64,000 nucleotides of DNA from an uncultured Paracoccaceae bacterium (GTDB lineage Bacteria > Pseudomonadota > Alphaproteobacteria > Rhodobacterales > Rhodobacteraceae), in assembly GCA_938049225.1 (NCBI GenBank), contig CALICM010000002.1:62001-126000 (forward strand). The letters are read 5' to 3'. Position 1 is the stretch's first letter. Every line of letters begins with the position of its first letter. Shown piece after piece: positions 43,587-53,453 of this stretch. Position numbers and translations under genes: made by a program. The notes under the pieces were generated by a model. The model ran no database searches. It was not told the DNA's origin and saw nothing but the letters and a program-made list of their open reading frames with translations.

Positions 43587-45035
43587 ATGATTGACGTCAG
43601 ACCCGTCGGCTATGTGATCGGATTACTGGTGGCGGCCCTGGGCGTGACCATGGCGCTCCCGATGCTCGCCGATATCCTTGAGGGGCGGGGCGAGAGCGAG
43701 ACCTTCGCGATCTCGGCTATCGTCACATCTCTCTCTGGCTGGGCCCTGGTTTTGTCCTGCGCTGGATCCGCGCGGCAGGGGCTGACGTTGCAGCAGACCT
43801 TCCTTTTGACGACCGGCACTTGGGTCGTTTTGCCGATATTTGGTGCTCTCCCCTTTTTGATCGGCGCCCCGCAAGCCACAGTCACGGACGCGTTTTTCGA
43901 GGCGATGTCGGGCTTTACGACAACCGGTTCGACCGTTTTCGCGGACTTGGAGCGCCTGCCGACCGGAACGCTGCTGTGGCGCGGGATGATGCAATGGTTC
44001 GGCGGTGTCGGGATCATCGTGGTTGCGATGGCGTTTCTGCCCACGCTTCGGGTCGGGGGTATGCAGATCTTTCGCTCGGAAGCCTTTGACACGATGGGGA
44101 AAATATTGCCACGGGCGGCAGAGATTGCTGGCTCGATCTCGGTCATTTATGTCACCCTGACTATTGCTTGCCTGGTGGGGTATTCCTTGGCCGGGATGGC
44201 GTTTTTTGACGCTTTGGTACATTCGATGACCACTGTGGCGACCGGTGGTATGGCCAATGCCGATGCCTCGTTTGGGGCCCACAAGGGGGCTCCCGAATAT
44301 GTCGCGGTGATTTTCATGCTGCTGGCCAGCTTGCCCTTTGTGCGCTATGTGCAACTGCTGGCCGGAAGCGCCAAACCCCTGTGGCGCGATACCCAGGTGC
44401 GTTGGTTCTTTGGCATCACTGTGGTCGTGGTTCTTGCCCTAACCCTTTGGCAACTCTTCGAGTTTCAGACTTCACTTGAACCGGCATTCCGCGAGGCCCT
44501 GTTCAACGCCGTTTCGATCGTATCGGGCACCGGGTATTCGTCCGTCGACTACCAGCTTTGGGGCGGTTTCGCGGTCGCGGTGTTCTTTTTGATTGGGCTC
44601 GTGGGGGGGTGTGCTGGTTCAACCTGCTGTTCCATCAAGATTTTCCGGTACCAACTGCTTTTCTCGGCGGTGCGTTTGCAAATCCAACGCCTGCAAAGCC
44701 CGCGCGGCGTGTTCACCCTGCGTTACGACGGGCGGCCGGTGGGTGAGGATGTGATCAACTCGGTCATGGCATTTTTCGTTTTGTTTTTCATGTCTTTAGC
44801 GATAATCGCCATTGCATTGGCCCTGATGGGGTTGGCGCCGATCACAGCCATTTCGGGCGCGGTGGCGGCATTGGCGAATATTGGCCCCGGTCTGGGCCCC
44901 GACATTGGCCCCGCGGGCAACTACGCCGCGCTGCCGGGCGAGGCAAAATGGGTGCTCGCCCTCGCGATGCTGGTGGGGCGGCTTGAGTTGATGTCGGTGT
45001 TTGTGCTCTTCACCCTGGCCTTTTGGCGGCGCTGA
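43587..45035 (+). CDS. Trk-type potassium uptake protein (TrkH/KtrB family)
   Basis: 482 residues, about ten membrane helices, with four pore loops: SGFTTTGSTVF, TTVATGGMANAD, SIVSGTGYSSVD and ANIGPGLGPD, each carrying the filter glycine. It imports potassium with a TrkA-type partner, which is not in this window. Start ATG 43587; no strong ribosome site is visible. Confidence 0.92.
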   Translation: MIDVRPVGYVIGLLVAALGVTMALPMLADILEGRGESETFAISAIVTSLSGWALVLSCAGSARQGLTLQQTFLLTTGTWVVLPIFGALPFLIGAPQATVTDAFFEAMSGFTTTGSTVFADLERLPTGTLLWRGMMQWFGGVGIIVVAMAFLPTLRVGGMQIFRSEAFDTMGKILPRAAEIAGSISVIYVTLTIACLVGYSLAGMAFFDALVHSMTTVATGGMANADASFGAHKGAPEYVAVIFMLLASLPFVRYVQLLAGSAKPLWRDTQVRWFFGITVVVVLALTLWQLFEFQTSLEPAFREALFNAVSIVSGTGYSSVDYQLWGGFAVAVFFLIGLVGGCAGSTCCSIKIFRYQLLFSAVRLQIQRLQSPRGVFTLRYDGRPVGEDVINSVMAFFVLFFMSLAIIAIALALMGLAPITAISGAVAALANIGPGLGPDIGPAGNYAALPGEAKWVLALAMLVGRLELMSVFVLFTLAFWRR

Positions 45036-45092
45036 AACGGTTGCCGCCACCTGGCGCCCAACAGTTTTTCGGCCCCACACCACTTTGCGGGC

Positions 45093-45121
45093 AAAACCCC
45101 GGCCGCTGGGGCCGGGGTTTT
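45093..45121. terminator. Bidirectional terminator between trk and flotillin genes
   Basis: AAAACCCCGGCC (45093-45104) pairs with GGCCGGGGTTTT (45110-45121) over a five-base loop, with a T-run in both directions. The two genes converge on it. Confidence 0.88.
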
Positions 45122-45155
45122 GTCTTTCGAGATTGGCCGCTGCCGAAGTTCTGGC

Positions 45156-46883
45156 TTATTCGGCAGCGGTTTGCGTGCGGGGGCGCTTGCCACGGGGCTT
45201 GCTCGCGGTGGTTGCCTCTGCCTCGGGCGGCAGCACTTCGGTCTCGGGCTGTGGGTCTTGCGGCGCAGTGCTTGCGTCGATGGCGCCCGTGACCCCAGCC
45301 AAGCCGTCCTCAAGGCTGACGCCAAGTTCTTCACCCAATTTCTTGAGCGCGGGCATCTGCACGGCCATGCCCAGGATCGAGTCCAGCGCTTGGTTCACCA
45401 CCGGTTTGCCAGCACCATCGCCGCCCGAAAAGCCGCCACCCGCGCCGCCGGTCAAGCCGCCGATCTGGTGGATCTTGATGCTGTCGATCTTTTCGGCAGG
45501 CCGCACCATTTCGGCGACGATCTTGGGCATGGCCTCAAGCCGCGCCAGGTCGACCTTCATCTTGGCAATCGCGTCGGCAATGGCGTTCTCGGCCTCGACC
45601 AAGGCGCGCCGACCCTCGGCTTCGGCCAGCAGGTCCATCTTCTTGGCCTCGGCCGTGATGGTCACGGCATCCGCCTCGGCCCGGGCTTCCTCGCGCCGCG
45701 CCTCGGCCCGGTCTTCGGCGGCCGCGCGCTCGGTCTCGGCCTCGATCCGGATGCGGGTTGCGGCGCGCTCGGCGTCCTGGGCGGCCTCGATCAAAGTGGT
45801 CTCTTTCGCCCGCTGGGCGACGGCGAGGGCCCGGGCCGTCTCGATCGCCTCGGAAGCTTTGGTCGCCTCGGCCCGTGCCGCGTCGGCAGAGGCTGCGGCC
45901 CGGCTCTCTTCCTCGGACTTTTGCGAGATGATGATCTGGCGCTCTTGGTTGGCGACCTCAAGCTCGCGCTCTTTGGTGATCTCGGCCTCGCGGATCGCGC
46001 GCTCGCGGGCGATCTCGGAGGCGCGCACCTCTTGCTCGCGGGCGATGCGGGCCTGTTCCTTGGCCTGTTCCGAGGTTTCGCGGCGTTTGGCGATCTCGGC
46101 GTCCTGTGCGGCCTTCATCGTCTCAATCTCCTGGATCTGAGCGATAAGCGCGCCTTCTTCCTCCTGCTGAATTTGGTACTTCAGCTTCTCCGCCTCCATG
46201 GCCGAGCGGCGGACGGACACTTCGGCATCGGCGTCGATCTCGGCCCGCTCCTTCTTGGATTTCGCGATCACCTCGGCCAGCTTGCGCATGCCGACGGCGT
46301 TAAAGGCGTTGTTCTCGTCCAGATGTTCGAACGGGGTCTGATCCAGCGCGGTCAGGGATACCGACTCCAACTCCAACCCGTTCTTCAACAGATCCTCAGA
46401 CACCGCATTCTGCACCTCTTGGACAAAGTCCGAGCGGTTTTCATGCAGCCCGTCCATCGTCATGCGTGCGGCCACCGCGCGCAGACCGTCGATCAGCTTA
46501 CCTTCGATCATTTCCCGCAGCGCATCCACATTGAACGTCTTGTCTCCCAATGTTTGCGCGGCCCGGGCAATCCCGTCGACCGTCGCGTTGACTGAGACGT
46601 AGAACTCCACCGCCACATCAACCCGCATCCGGTCTTGGGTAATCAACGCCTGGTCGCCATGGCGCATCACCTCAAGCCGCAGGGTTTTCATGTTAACCAG
46701 CGAGATTTCGTGCAGCAGAGGGATGGCGATGGTGCCGCCGTCCATAATGATCTGTTTGCCGCCCGAGCCGGTTTTGACCAGGCTCACTTCGCGCGTGGCG
46801 CGGCGGTAGAGTCGGGCCATGACCAGGCCGATAAAGACGATCAGAATAAGTGGAATGATCACGAAAAGAATAAGCGTTTCCAT
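45156..46883 (-). CDS. Flotillin family (SPFH) membrane protein
   Basis: 575 residues. One N-terminal membrane segment (LILFVIIPLILIVFIGLVMA) is followed by the SPFH/PHB domain (about 30-200) and a long Ala-Glu-rich coiled coil (about 220-440) made of AEA-type heptads, then a Gly-rich stretch (GGLTGGAGGGFSGG) and a basic tail. This matches flotillin/YqiK proteins that form membrane scaffolds. It lies 27 bases after the YqiJ-like gene. Confidence 0.92.
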   Translation of the reverse strand: METLILFVIIPLILIVFIGLVMARLYRRATREVSLVKTGSGGKQIIMDGGTIAIPLLHEISLVNMKTLRLEVMRHGDQALITQDRMRVDVAVEFYVSVNATVDGIARAAQTLGDKTFNVDALREMIEGKLIDGLRAVAARMTMDGLHENRSDFVQEVQNAVSEDLLKNGLELESVSLTALDQTPFEHLDENNAFNAVGMRKLAEVIAKSKKERAEIDADAEVSVRRSAMEAEKLKYQIQQEEEGALIAQIQEIETMKAAQDAEIAKRRETSEQAKEQARIAREQEVRASEIARERAIREAEITKERELEVANQERQIIISQKSEEESRAAASADAARAEATKASEAIETARALAVAQRAKETTLIEAAQDAERAATRIRIEAETERAAAEDRAEARREEARAEADAVTITAEAKKMDLLAEAEGRRALVEAENAIADAIAKMKVDLARLEAMPKIVAEMVRPAEKIDSIKIHQIGGLTGGAGGGFSGGDGAGKPVVNQALDSILGMAVQMPALKKLGEELGVSLEDGLAGVTGAIDASTAPQDPQPETEVLPPEAEATTASKPRGKRPRTQTAAE

Positions 46884-46910
46884 ATGGTGTCCTCTCTTTG
46901 GGGTTTCGGA

Positions 46911-47639
46911 TTAATCGTCTGTCAGCGGCATCAGCCGCAACGTACCATCGGCGGTACGGGTAACATACACATCGGTGCCCTTGGGCAGGGCGGCGTCGTC
47001 GTCATAAGGTTCCAACCGCAAATGGTGCAGGTTGCCGTGCCGGTCGCGCATGCGCACCTCGGCCGGGCTGCCGCGCCGGGCGGTTCCTTGGGTGATCGTG
47101 CCGTGATTCCCCGCGAAACTGCGTTTGGTCACAGCTGCAGTTTCGGTTTTGGGGATGGCGCGCGCAAGCCGGACGCTCAACGCCTTGGCGAACAGCACGG
47201 TTGGGGGCACCGCCAATGGAATTGCGATTGCGGCGGGGATCATCCCACCGGTAAGCGTTTGGGTCACAGATTGCAGCGCTGTCCCGCTAAGGCCGAATGC
47301 CGCCAGCGCCGAGGCCCCCCAGATGGCCGTCGGCACCTGTCCGATGCCCAGCCATGCCAACAGCGAAAGCCCCTGTGCGCTATCCGCGCCACCGACATCC
47401 AGATCGGCGGCATCAACCTCGCCCATTTCGAATTCGGGAACATCCAGATCAACATCCGTATCGAGATCAAAATCAACCCCGGCATCCGCGTCAATGTCCA
47501 GATCAAGTCCATCTCCGTCAGAACTGATCAGAGAAAATCCTGTAAAGACGCTTGCAAATTCCAGAATCAAAAGTGCAAGCAGAAGGCCGAGCGCCGCTGT
47601 AAACGGGATCATTCCCGCTTCTTGTAAAAAATCTATCAT
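46911..47639 (-). CDS. YqiJ-like (OB-fold, DUF1449) partner of flotillin
   Basis: About 242 residues. Membrane segments at about 10-35 and 100-160 flank a strongly acidic region (residues about 40-85) of D-x-D-type repeats such as DGDGLDLDIDADAG. The C-terminus is an OB-like domain (GNHGTITQGTARRGSPAEVR). Homologues sit before flotillin genes. ATG 47639 has AAGGAG seven bases upstream. Confidence 0.85.
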   Translation of the reverse strand: MIDFLQEAGMIPFTAALGLLLALLILEFASVFTGFSLISSDGDGLDLDIDADAGVDFDLDTDVDLDVPEFEMGEVDAADLDVGGADSAQGLSLLAWLGIGQVPTAIWGASALAAFGLSGTALQSVTQTLTGGMIPAAIAIPLAVPPTVLFAKALSVRLARAIPKTETAAVTKRSFAGNHGTITQGTARRGSPAEVRMRDRHGNLHHLRLEPYDDDAALPKGTDVYVTRTADGTLRLMPLTDD

Positions 47640-47737
47640 ATATTCTCCTTTATACATAAGATAGATAGGTTGTATGCAGCGGTATTCAAGATTGAGCGCG
47701 CTTTTTAAGGGTTGATCTGAAACTATTAACGGGTATG

Positions 47738-47766
47738 TTGACTCTTTTGTTCGGGTATTCGGGTAG
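47738..47766 (+). promoter_or_regulatory. Possible promoter of glyQ
   Basis: TTGACT at 47738-47743, 17 bases, then GGGTAG; the -10 box is weak. The 286-base divergent region is AT-rich and holds no gene I can see. Confidence 0.3.
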
Positions 47767-47925
47767 AAATTGTAAGCTCAGTGCTCCATGCCGCGCGAAG
47801 CGGGCAAGAATAGGGCATATCCCTATCCTATCCGCTAAGCCCACACTGCCCTACCAGTATCTCATTTGACCCCACCGGACGGGTTCCCTAAACACGGGCG
47901 CAAAGGAGCGCAGGAAAAGTACCAC

Positions 47926-48852
47926 ATGGCCAATACTGACACCCCGCGTAGCTTTCAGGAAATCATCCTGCGGCTGCAATCCTATTGGGCGGCTAAGGGC
48001 TGCGCTATTCTGCAGCCCTACGACATGGAGGTTGGGGCTGGCACCTTTCACCCTGCGACCACGCTGCGGGCGCTGGGCTCCAAACCCTGGGCTGCGGCTT
48101 ATGTCCAACCGTCGCGGCGGCCGACCGACGGGCGCTATGGCGAGAATCCTAACCGTGTGCAGCACTACTATCAATTCCAAGTGTTGATCAAACCCAGCCC
48201 GCCGGACCTGCAAGATCTGTACCTGGGCAGTCTGCAGGCCATCGGGATCGATATGAATCTGCACGACATCCGCTTTGTCGAGGATGACTGGGAAAGCCCC
48301 ACGCTGGGCGCCTGGGGTCTGGGATGGGAGGTTTGGTGCGACGGGATGGAGGTGTCCCAGTTCACCTATTTCCAGCAAGTCGGCGGGCATGACTGCAAAC
48401 CGGTCGCAGGCGAGTTGACCTATGGGCTAGAGCGGCTGGCGATGTATGTGCTGGGTGCGGATCATGTGATGGAGATGCCGTTCAACGACCCGCAGGCGCC
48501 GATTGCGCTCAGCTATGGTGATGTGTTTCGGCAGACCGAGCAGGAATTCAGCCGGTGGAATTTCGATGTTGCGGACACGAACAAACTTTTCCAGGATTTC
48601 GACAAGGCCGAGGCCGAATGCGCGCGCATTCTGGAGGCGCCGCAACCGGACCCAAAGACCGGCAAACGGATCGTCATGGCGCATCCCGCTTATGATCAAT
48701 GCATCAAGGCCAGCCATTTGTTCAACCTGCTCGACGCCCGCGGTGTGATCTCGGTTACCGAACGCCAGGCTTACATCGGTCGGGTGCGGGCACTTGCCCG
48801 ATCTTGCGCGGATGCCTTCGTGCAGACCGAGGCCGGAGGATTTGTATCATGA
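47926..48852 (+). CDS. glyQ: Glycyl-tRNA synthetase alpha subunit
   Basis: About 308 residues. [38 protein letters not shown] and [18 protein letters not shown] are the catalytic class II motifs of the alpha2beta2 enzyme. The start ATG 47926 has CAGGAAAAG upstream. The partner glyS lies 2.3 kb downstream, separated by four small genes. Confidence 0.97.
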   Translation: MANTDTPRSFQEIILRLQSYWAAKGCAILQPYDMEVGAGTFHPATTLRALGSKPWAAAYVQPSRRPTDGRYGENPNRVQHYYQFQVLIKPSPPDLQDLYLGSLQAIGIDMNLHDIRFVEDDWESPTLGAWGLGWEVWCDGMEVSQFTYFQQVGGHDCKPVAGELTYGLERLAMYVLGADHVMEMPFNDPQAPIALSYGDVFRQTEQEFSRWNFDVADTNKLFQDFDKAEAECARILEAPQPDPKTGKRIVMAHPAYDQCIKASHLFNLLDARGVISVTERQAYIGRVRALARSCADAFVQTEAGGFVS

Positions 48853-49205
48853 CGATCGAAACTGCCACGCCCGTTTTTCGGGTGAGCGACTACCAGCGTG
48901 CCAAGGCTTTTTGGACCGATGCGCTGGGGTTTGCCTGCGTGGAAGAGGCTGGCGAGCCGGTCACCGGCTTTGGCATCTTCCGCCGCGACGGCGCCCGCGT
49001 GTTCTTGATCGCCTGGAACGGTCCCGAGGCGCCTTATGATAAATGGCGGGCGTACTTCCATGTGACTGATTTCGACGATCTGTTATCCGAGGTACGGGGC
49101 AAAACCGCACTATCGTCCGAGCCCACGCTGACGGAGTATGGCATGCGCGAGTTCGAGGTGACGGATCCAGATGGCAATGTCGTCTGTTTTGGGGCCGATC
49201 CGTGA
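48849..49205 (+). CDS. VOC family (glyoxalase/bleomycin resistance) protein
   Basis: 118 residues forming two beta-alpha-beta modules: [21 protein letters not shown] at the start and [15 protein letters not shown] at the end. The function is unknown; some members bind metals or drugs. It overlaps the glyQ stop (ATGA) with GGAGGA upstream. Confidence 0.9.
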   Translation: MTIETATPVFRVSDYQRAKAFWTDALGFACVEEAGEPVTGFGIFRRDGARVFLIAWNGPEAPYDKWRAYFHVTDFDDLLSEVRGKTALSSEPTLTEYGMREFEVTDPDGNVVCFGADP

Positions 49206-49642
49206 AGGGCAAGACCCTGGTTATCGGCTTGCTGGTTTTGCTCGTCACCTTTGGTGGCGGGCTGTTCTACGCACAGAATTACGCGTTTTATCAGACGGTT
49301 GAAGACCGAGCGTCGATCTTGGTGGCGGATCGCGAGATTGCGGTGGGGGACTACCGGGGGATCGACGCGGCCTCGTCTGGCCTCAAGCGCCGGGGGTGTT
49401 TCAAGGTTGATCCCGAGGCGTTCGAAGGACTGGCGCCGGCCGAGGATCCAGTCCCATTGACCGCGCCGTTCTGGTTTGACTGCTTTGATGCAGAGACGCT
49501 CACATCGGATCTTGCAGCCGGGCGGGCGGTGGCGTTCATGGCGGCGGTGGAAGACGTGAACGGAATTGATCGCCTGGTGGCGGTCTACCCAGATGGGCGC
49601 GGGTATGAGTGGCGTCAGCTGAACCCACGTTTCGCCAAGTAG
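49202..49642 (+). CDS. DUF6446-like membrane-anchored protein
   Basis: 146 residues. An N-terminal anchor (TLVIGLLVLLVTFGGGLFYA) is followed by a periplasmic domain with two cysteines (RRGCFKVDP, WFDCFDAE), possibly a disulfide. It resembles the DUF6446 proteins encoded between glyQ and glyS in this family. It starts at GTG 49202, overlapping the VOC stop (GTGA). Confidence 0.7.
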   Translation: MKGKTLVIGLLVLLVTFGGGLFYAQNYAFYQTVEDRASILVADREIAVGDYRGIDAASSGLKRRGCFKVDPEAFEGLAPAEDPVPLTAPFWFDCFDAETLTSDLAAGRAVAFMAAVEDVNGIDRLVAVYPDGRGYEWRQLNPRFAK

Positions 49643-49652
49643 GAGCCCACGG

Positions 49653-50243
49653 ATGACCAAAACGCTGCTTGATCTTTCCGGTGCCGACACCACCCCTGCC
49701 GCGCTGTCGAATGCTGTGTTGATCTTAATTGACATTCAAAACGAGTATTTTAACGGGCCATTGTTGCTGGAGGGCGTTGCGGCCGCAACGGCACAGGCGG
49801 CCGTTCTGCTGGGACGCGCCCGTGCAGCGGGCGCACCAATCATTCATATCCGCCATCGCGGCCGCGCGGGTGGGGCATTCGATCCGGACGCGCCGCAGGG
49901 GCAAATCCATGATGATGTGGCCCCGCTGGGCGGGGAGATGGTGATCGAGAAAGGGCTGCCGAATGCTATTGCTGGGACCAATTTGGCCGAGGCGCTGACA
50001 GCCCATCCGGGGAAGCAATTGATCATCTGTGGCTTCATGACCCATATGTGCGTCTCGGCCACGGCGCGGGCGGCGCTGGATCTGGGGTTCTTGCCGACAG
50101 CGGCGATGGATGCGACAGGAACGCGGGCGCTGCCCGATCCCTATGGCGGCGTGGTGCCTGCCGAGACGGTGCACCGCACTGCCCTGGCCGAACTGGCCGA
50201 CCGGTTCGCGATTATAGCGGCCGTTGATGACATACCGGATTGA
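49653..50243 (+). CDS. Isochorismatase family cysteine hydrolase
   Basis: 196 residues. The catalytic triad is visible: Asp27 in LILIDIQNEYF, Lys in VIEKGLPNA (about residue 102) and Cys in GFMTHMCVSATARAA (about residue 137). Members hydrolyse amides or ethers of small compounds (nicotinamide, isochorismate). The substrate is unknown. It begins ten bases after the DUF6446-like gene. Confidence 0.9.
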   Translation: MTKTLLDLSGADTTPAALSNAVLILIDIQNEYFNGPLLLEGVAAATAQAAVLLGRARAAGAPIIHIRHRGRAGGAFDPDAPQGQIHDDVAPLGGEMVIEKGLPNAIAGTNLAEALTAHPGKQLIICGFMTHMCVSATARAALDLGFLPTAAMDATGTRALPDPYGGVVPAETVHRTALAELADRFAIIAAVDDIPD

Positions 50244-50285
50244 CGTCTCCGGGGTCGCTTGTTTAGGCCTTTCGAAGGAGCCGAT

Positions 50286-51110
50286 ATGTTCTACCGTCTG
50301 TTGCCCGCCGTTCTTGCGCTGGCTATTTTGCCACTTCCCACAGATGCGGATCCAACCCAGTTGCAGCCCGTGAGGACCGGAAACACTGTTGCACTGCAGA
50401 TTTCGAAGGACGATTTTGCCACCTTAGGCGCGACACCGGGCTTCCGCGTCAGCGCCCCCGATGGGACCGAAGCACGACTCGAAACTCTGCGGTTCAACTG
50501 GCTGGACGGCGTTCTTGAGCCGGTGCTGACCGCGACGTTAATCGACGAAAGAATGACCGAGCGGGCCGAGACGGAGTTTGCCGCGATTCACCTTGCCGCT
50601 TGTGCCGCGCTGGCGCCATCGGCGCGGGCGGCTTTTGCCCGCTACTACCCAACCGTGGATAGGTTTGTGCTTGGTATTGCATCGGCCTCAGTACCCGAGG
50701 TGCCAGACCGATCCCGTGACATTTTTCGCTCGGGTTTCACTCTGATTGATGACACCTGTATCCCCGTCAACCCCGCGACCTTGCAAAACAGCTTCTCGGT
50801 CAGTTCCGCCAACGGTGTCACCTTAAGCGCGCCAGACGCCCCCCAGATAGTGCTCGAAAATGCGCGTGTCTCCGATGGTGGCGGGGTAACCTTCACCTAT
50901 CGGGTGCCGCGGCTAGAAGAAGCACCAAAGCGGGACCTGGCCCAGCGCTTGTGCCTCTACAACCACTATCGTGGCGCGCATAATCCCGACACAACCTCAA
51001 TTGTCATCGCGCTCAAGCACACCACGGTCAACTTGCTGGTATTTCGCACATCGAGCACACAGTATTTCCACTTTTCAGCCCCGGCCGTCGAGTGCATCTC
51101 CCAGGATTGA
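50286..51110 (+). CDS. Secreted hypothetical protein
   Basis: 274 residues with a signal peptide (LPAVLALAILPLPTDA). I recognise no domain. The mature part has several cysteines and beta-rich segments such as VTLSAPDAPQIVLENAR and GVTFTYRVPRL. ATG 50286 has GAAGGAG upstream. It lies between the isochorismatase gene and glyS. Confidence 0.75.
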   Translation: MFYRLLPAVLALAILPLPTDADPTQLQPVRTGNTVALQISKDDFATLGATPGFRVSAPDGTEARLETLRFNWLDGVLEPVLTATLIDERMTERAETEFAAIHLAACAALAPSARAAFARYYPTVDRFVLGIASASVPEVPDRSRDIFRSGFTLIDDTCIPVNPATLQNSFSVSSANGVTLSAPDAPQIVLENARVSDGGGVTFTYRVPRLEEAPKRDLAQRLCLYNHYRGAHNPDTTSIVIALKHTTVNLLVFRTSSTQYFHFSAPAVECISQD

Positions 51111-51173
51111 GGCTTGACCTGGGGCGGTGCATCCGCTTTTGGCAGGGTGCCCCGGATATCATGGACGTTCTGA

Positions 51174-53384
51174 ATGCCTGACCTAATGCTTGAGTTGTTT
51201 TCCGAAGAAATCCCCGCGCGGATGCAGGTCAAAGCGGCCGAGGATTTGAAGCGGCTGGTGACGGATGGCCTGGTTGAGGCGGGGCTGACCTATGGGGGGG
51301 CTGGCGCCTTCTCGACCCCGCGTCGCTTGGTGTTGAGCGTCGAGGGGATGGTGGGCGGATCGCCCACCCTACGCGAAGAGCGCAAAGGACCCCGGGTCGA
51401 TGCGCCCGAAAAGGCGGTCGAGGGATTTCTGCGCTCGACCGGGCTGACGCGGGACCAGCTGGAAGTGCGGCCCGACAAGAAGGGCGAAGTGTTCTTTGCG
51501 GTGATCGAGCGGCCGGGCCGACCAGCGGCCGAGATCGTGGCCGAGGTTGTGCCAGCGGTCATTCGCGCCTTCCCCTGGCCCAAGTCGATGCGCTGGGGCG
51601 ATGGCGCCTTGCGCTGGGTGCGGCCTTTGCAATCGATCCTATGTGTGCTGAGTGACGAGGCCGGGGCGTCGGTGGTGCATTTCGACGTGGATGGGATCCC
51701 GGCGGTCGACGTGACCCGTGGACATCGCTTCATGGCACCAGGCGCGATCCCCGTCACCGGGTTCGAGGATTACGAGTTGAAACTGGCGCGGGCATTCGTA
51801 CTGCTAAACCGCGACACGCGGGCCGAGAAGATCTGGCATGATGCCGAGCAACTGGCCTTTGCCCAGGGGCTGGAATTGGTCGAGGACAAGGGGCTGCTGG
51901 CCGAGGTCGCGGGGCTGGTCGAATGGCCCGTGGTGCTGATGGGCGAGATCGGGGCGGAATTTTTAGACCTGCCGCCGGAGGTTTTGCAAACCTCGATGCG
52001 CGAGCATCAGAAGTTCTTCTCGGTGCGGAACCCGCGCACGGGGCGGATCGAGAAATGGGTGACCGTGGCCAACCGCGAGACGGCGGACAATGGCGCGGCG
52101 ATCCTGGCCGGGAACTCCCGCGTGCTGGCTGCGCGGCTGGCGGACGCGAAGTTCTTTTGGGAGAATGACCTGCGGACCGTGCGGTCCGTTGGTATGACCG
52201 GCATGGCGAAACCGCTTGAGAATGTGACGTTCCACGCCAAACTGGGCACCCAGGCTGAACGGGTTGAGCGTATCGCGGCGCTGGCGCGCGCGATCGCCCC
52301 TATGGTGGGGGCCAAGCCCGATTTGGCCGAAGAGGCGGCACGGGTGGCCAAGGCCGATCTGGCCTCGGAAATGGTCTATGAATTCCCTGAACTGCAAGGC
52401 GTGATGGGGACCTATTACGCCCGCGAAGCCGGGCATGACGACGGTGTGCCTGAGGCCTGCGCCGAGCACTGGGGGCCGCTGGGGCCATCGGACGACGTGC
52501 CGACCGCGCCGGTCTCGGTTGTCGTGGCCCTGGCGGATAAGATCGACACGCTGACGGGGTTCTGGGCGATTGACGAGAAGCCGAAGGGGTCGGGCGATCC
52601 TTATGCGCTAAGAAGGGCGGCGTTGGGGGTTATTCGGATCGTGCTTGCTGGGGGCTATCGCTTGAGGTTTAGCAAGATAATGCTCGAACATGCGCTGCAG
52701 GTTAACAATCATGCGACGGCGTTTGTGCGTGAGGGAGAAAAGCGTTTGGATAGTGGAGCATACGCAGTGATCTCAGCCAAATGGGACATTGCGGCGCTCG
52801 CTAGGGATGAGGCGCGCGACATCACAATTCACCGAAATGCGCTCTTAGAGTCTGGCGTTAAGGATCTCCTCTCCTTCTTTGCAGACCGCCTAAAAGTACA
52901 TCTCCGTGCCGAGGGCATTCGGCATGACGTCATCGACGCCTGTTTCCAGCTCGGCGATCAAGACGACCTCGTCCTGCTGGTCAATCGGGTCCGCGCCCTA
53001 CAGGCGTTTCTTGAGACAGACGACGGCGCGAACGTGTTGGCGGGGTGCAAGCGGGCCAATAACATCCTGACGGCTGAGGAGAAGAAGGACGGGATCGAGT
53101 ATTCGCTGGATCCGGACGTGAAATTCGCCACTGAAGACGCCGAGACAACCCTGTTCGCGGCCTTGGATCAGGCGCAAGCTGCCATCGACCCGGCTTTGGA
53201 GGCTGAGGATTTTGCGGCGGCGATGGTCGCTTTGGCCGCCCTCCGCGCACCGATTGATGCCTTTTTCGATCAGGTCAAGGTGAACGACGATAACCCGATT
53301 GTGCGGCGCAATCGGCTGTGTCTGTTGAGCAGAATCCGGGTGATCATGGGCCGTGTTGCGGTGTTTTCGGCCATCGAGGGCTGA
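51174..53384 (+). CDS. glyS: Glycyl-tRNA synthetase beta subunit
   Basis: 736 residues. LMLELFSEEIPARMQ at the N-terminus, LGPSDDVPTAPVSVVVALADKIDTL (about 440) and the C-terminal anticodon-binding DALR region are intact. It forms the alpha2beta2 enzyme with GlyQ. Residues about 477-580 (52605-52915) use AGA, AGG, CTA, ATA and TTA codons that are rare elsewhere, and GC falls to about 53 % by hand count, while flanks are richer. The frame is intact. Confidence 0.96.
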   Translation: MPDLMLELFSEEIPARMQVKAAEDLKRLVTDGLVEAGLTYGGAGAFSTPRRLVLSVEGMVGGSPTLREERKGPRVDAPEKAVEGFLRSTGLTRDQLEVRPDKKGEVFFAVIERPGRPAAEIVAEVVPAVIRAFPWPKSMRWGDGALRWVRPLQSILCVLSDEAGASVVHFDVDGIPAVDVTRGHRFMAPGAIPVTGFEDYELKLARAFVLLNRDTRAEKIWHDAEQLAFAQGLELVEDKGLLAEVAGLVEWPVVLMGEIGAEFLDLPPEVLQTSMREHQKFFSVRNPRTGRIEKWVTVANRETADNGAAILAGNSRVLAARLADAKFFWENDLRTVRSVGMTGMAKPLENVTFHAKLGTQAERVERIAALARAIAPMVGAKPDLAEEAARVAKADLASEMVYEFPELQGVMGTYYAREAGHDDGVPEACAEHWGPLGPSDDVPTAPVSVVVALADKIDTLTGFWAIDEKPKGSGDPYALRRAALGVIRIVLAGGYRLRFSKIMLEHALQVNNHATAFVREGEKRLDSGAYAVISAKWDIAALARDEARDITIHRNALLESGVKDLLSFFADRLKVHLRAEGIRHDVIDACFQLGDQDDLVLLVNRVRALQAFLETDDGANVLAGCKRANNILTAEEKKDGIEYSLDPDVKFATEDAETTLFAALDQAQAAIDPALEAEDFAAAMVALAALRAPIDAFFDQVKVNDDNPIVRRNRLCLLSRIRVIMGRVAVFSAIEG

Positions 53385-53408
53385 TGTGCCGCGCGGTGTC
53401 TGCGATGA

Positions 53409-53437
53409 TTGACACTTTTCAGAACGTTAAAATAGTC
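53409..53437 (+). promoter_or_regulatory. Promoter of the PPDK-like gene
   Basis: A perfect TTGACA (53409-53414) is followed after 16-17 bases by AATAGT or ATAGTC (53431-53437). Transcription would start near 53443, which argues for ATG 53454, not 53439, as the start codon. Confidence 0.45.
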
Positions 53438-53453
53438 TATGTTGCACTGCGAC

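Noticed and set aside
45120-46595. 491-residue plus-strand frame
   Set aside because: Antisense to the flotillin coiled coil; its Leu-Gly-Asp repeats mirror the Ala-Glu codons.
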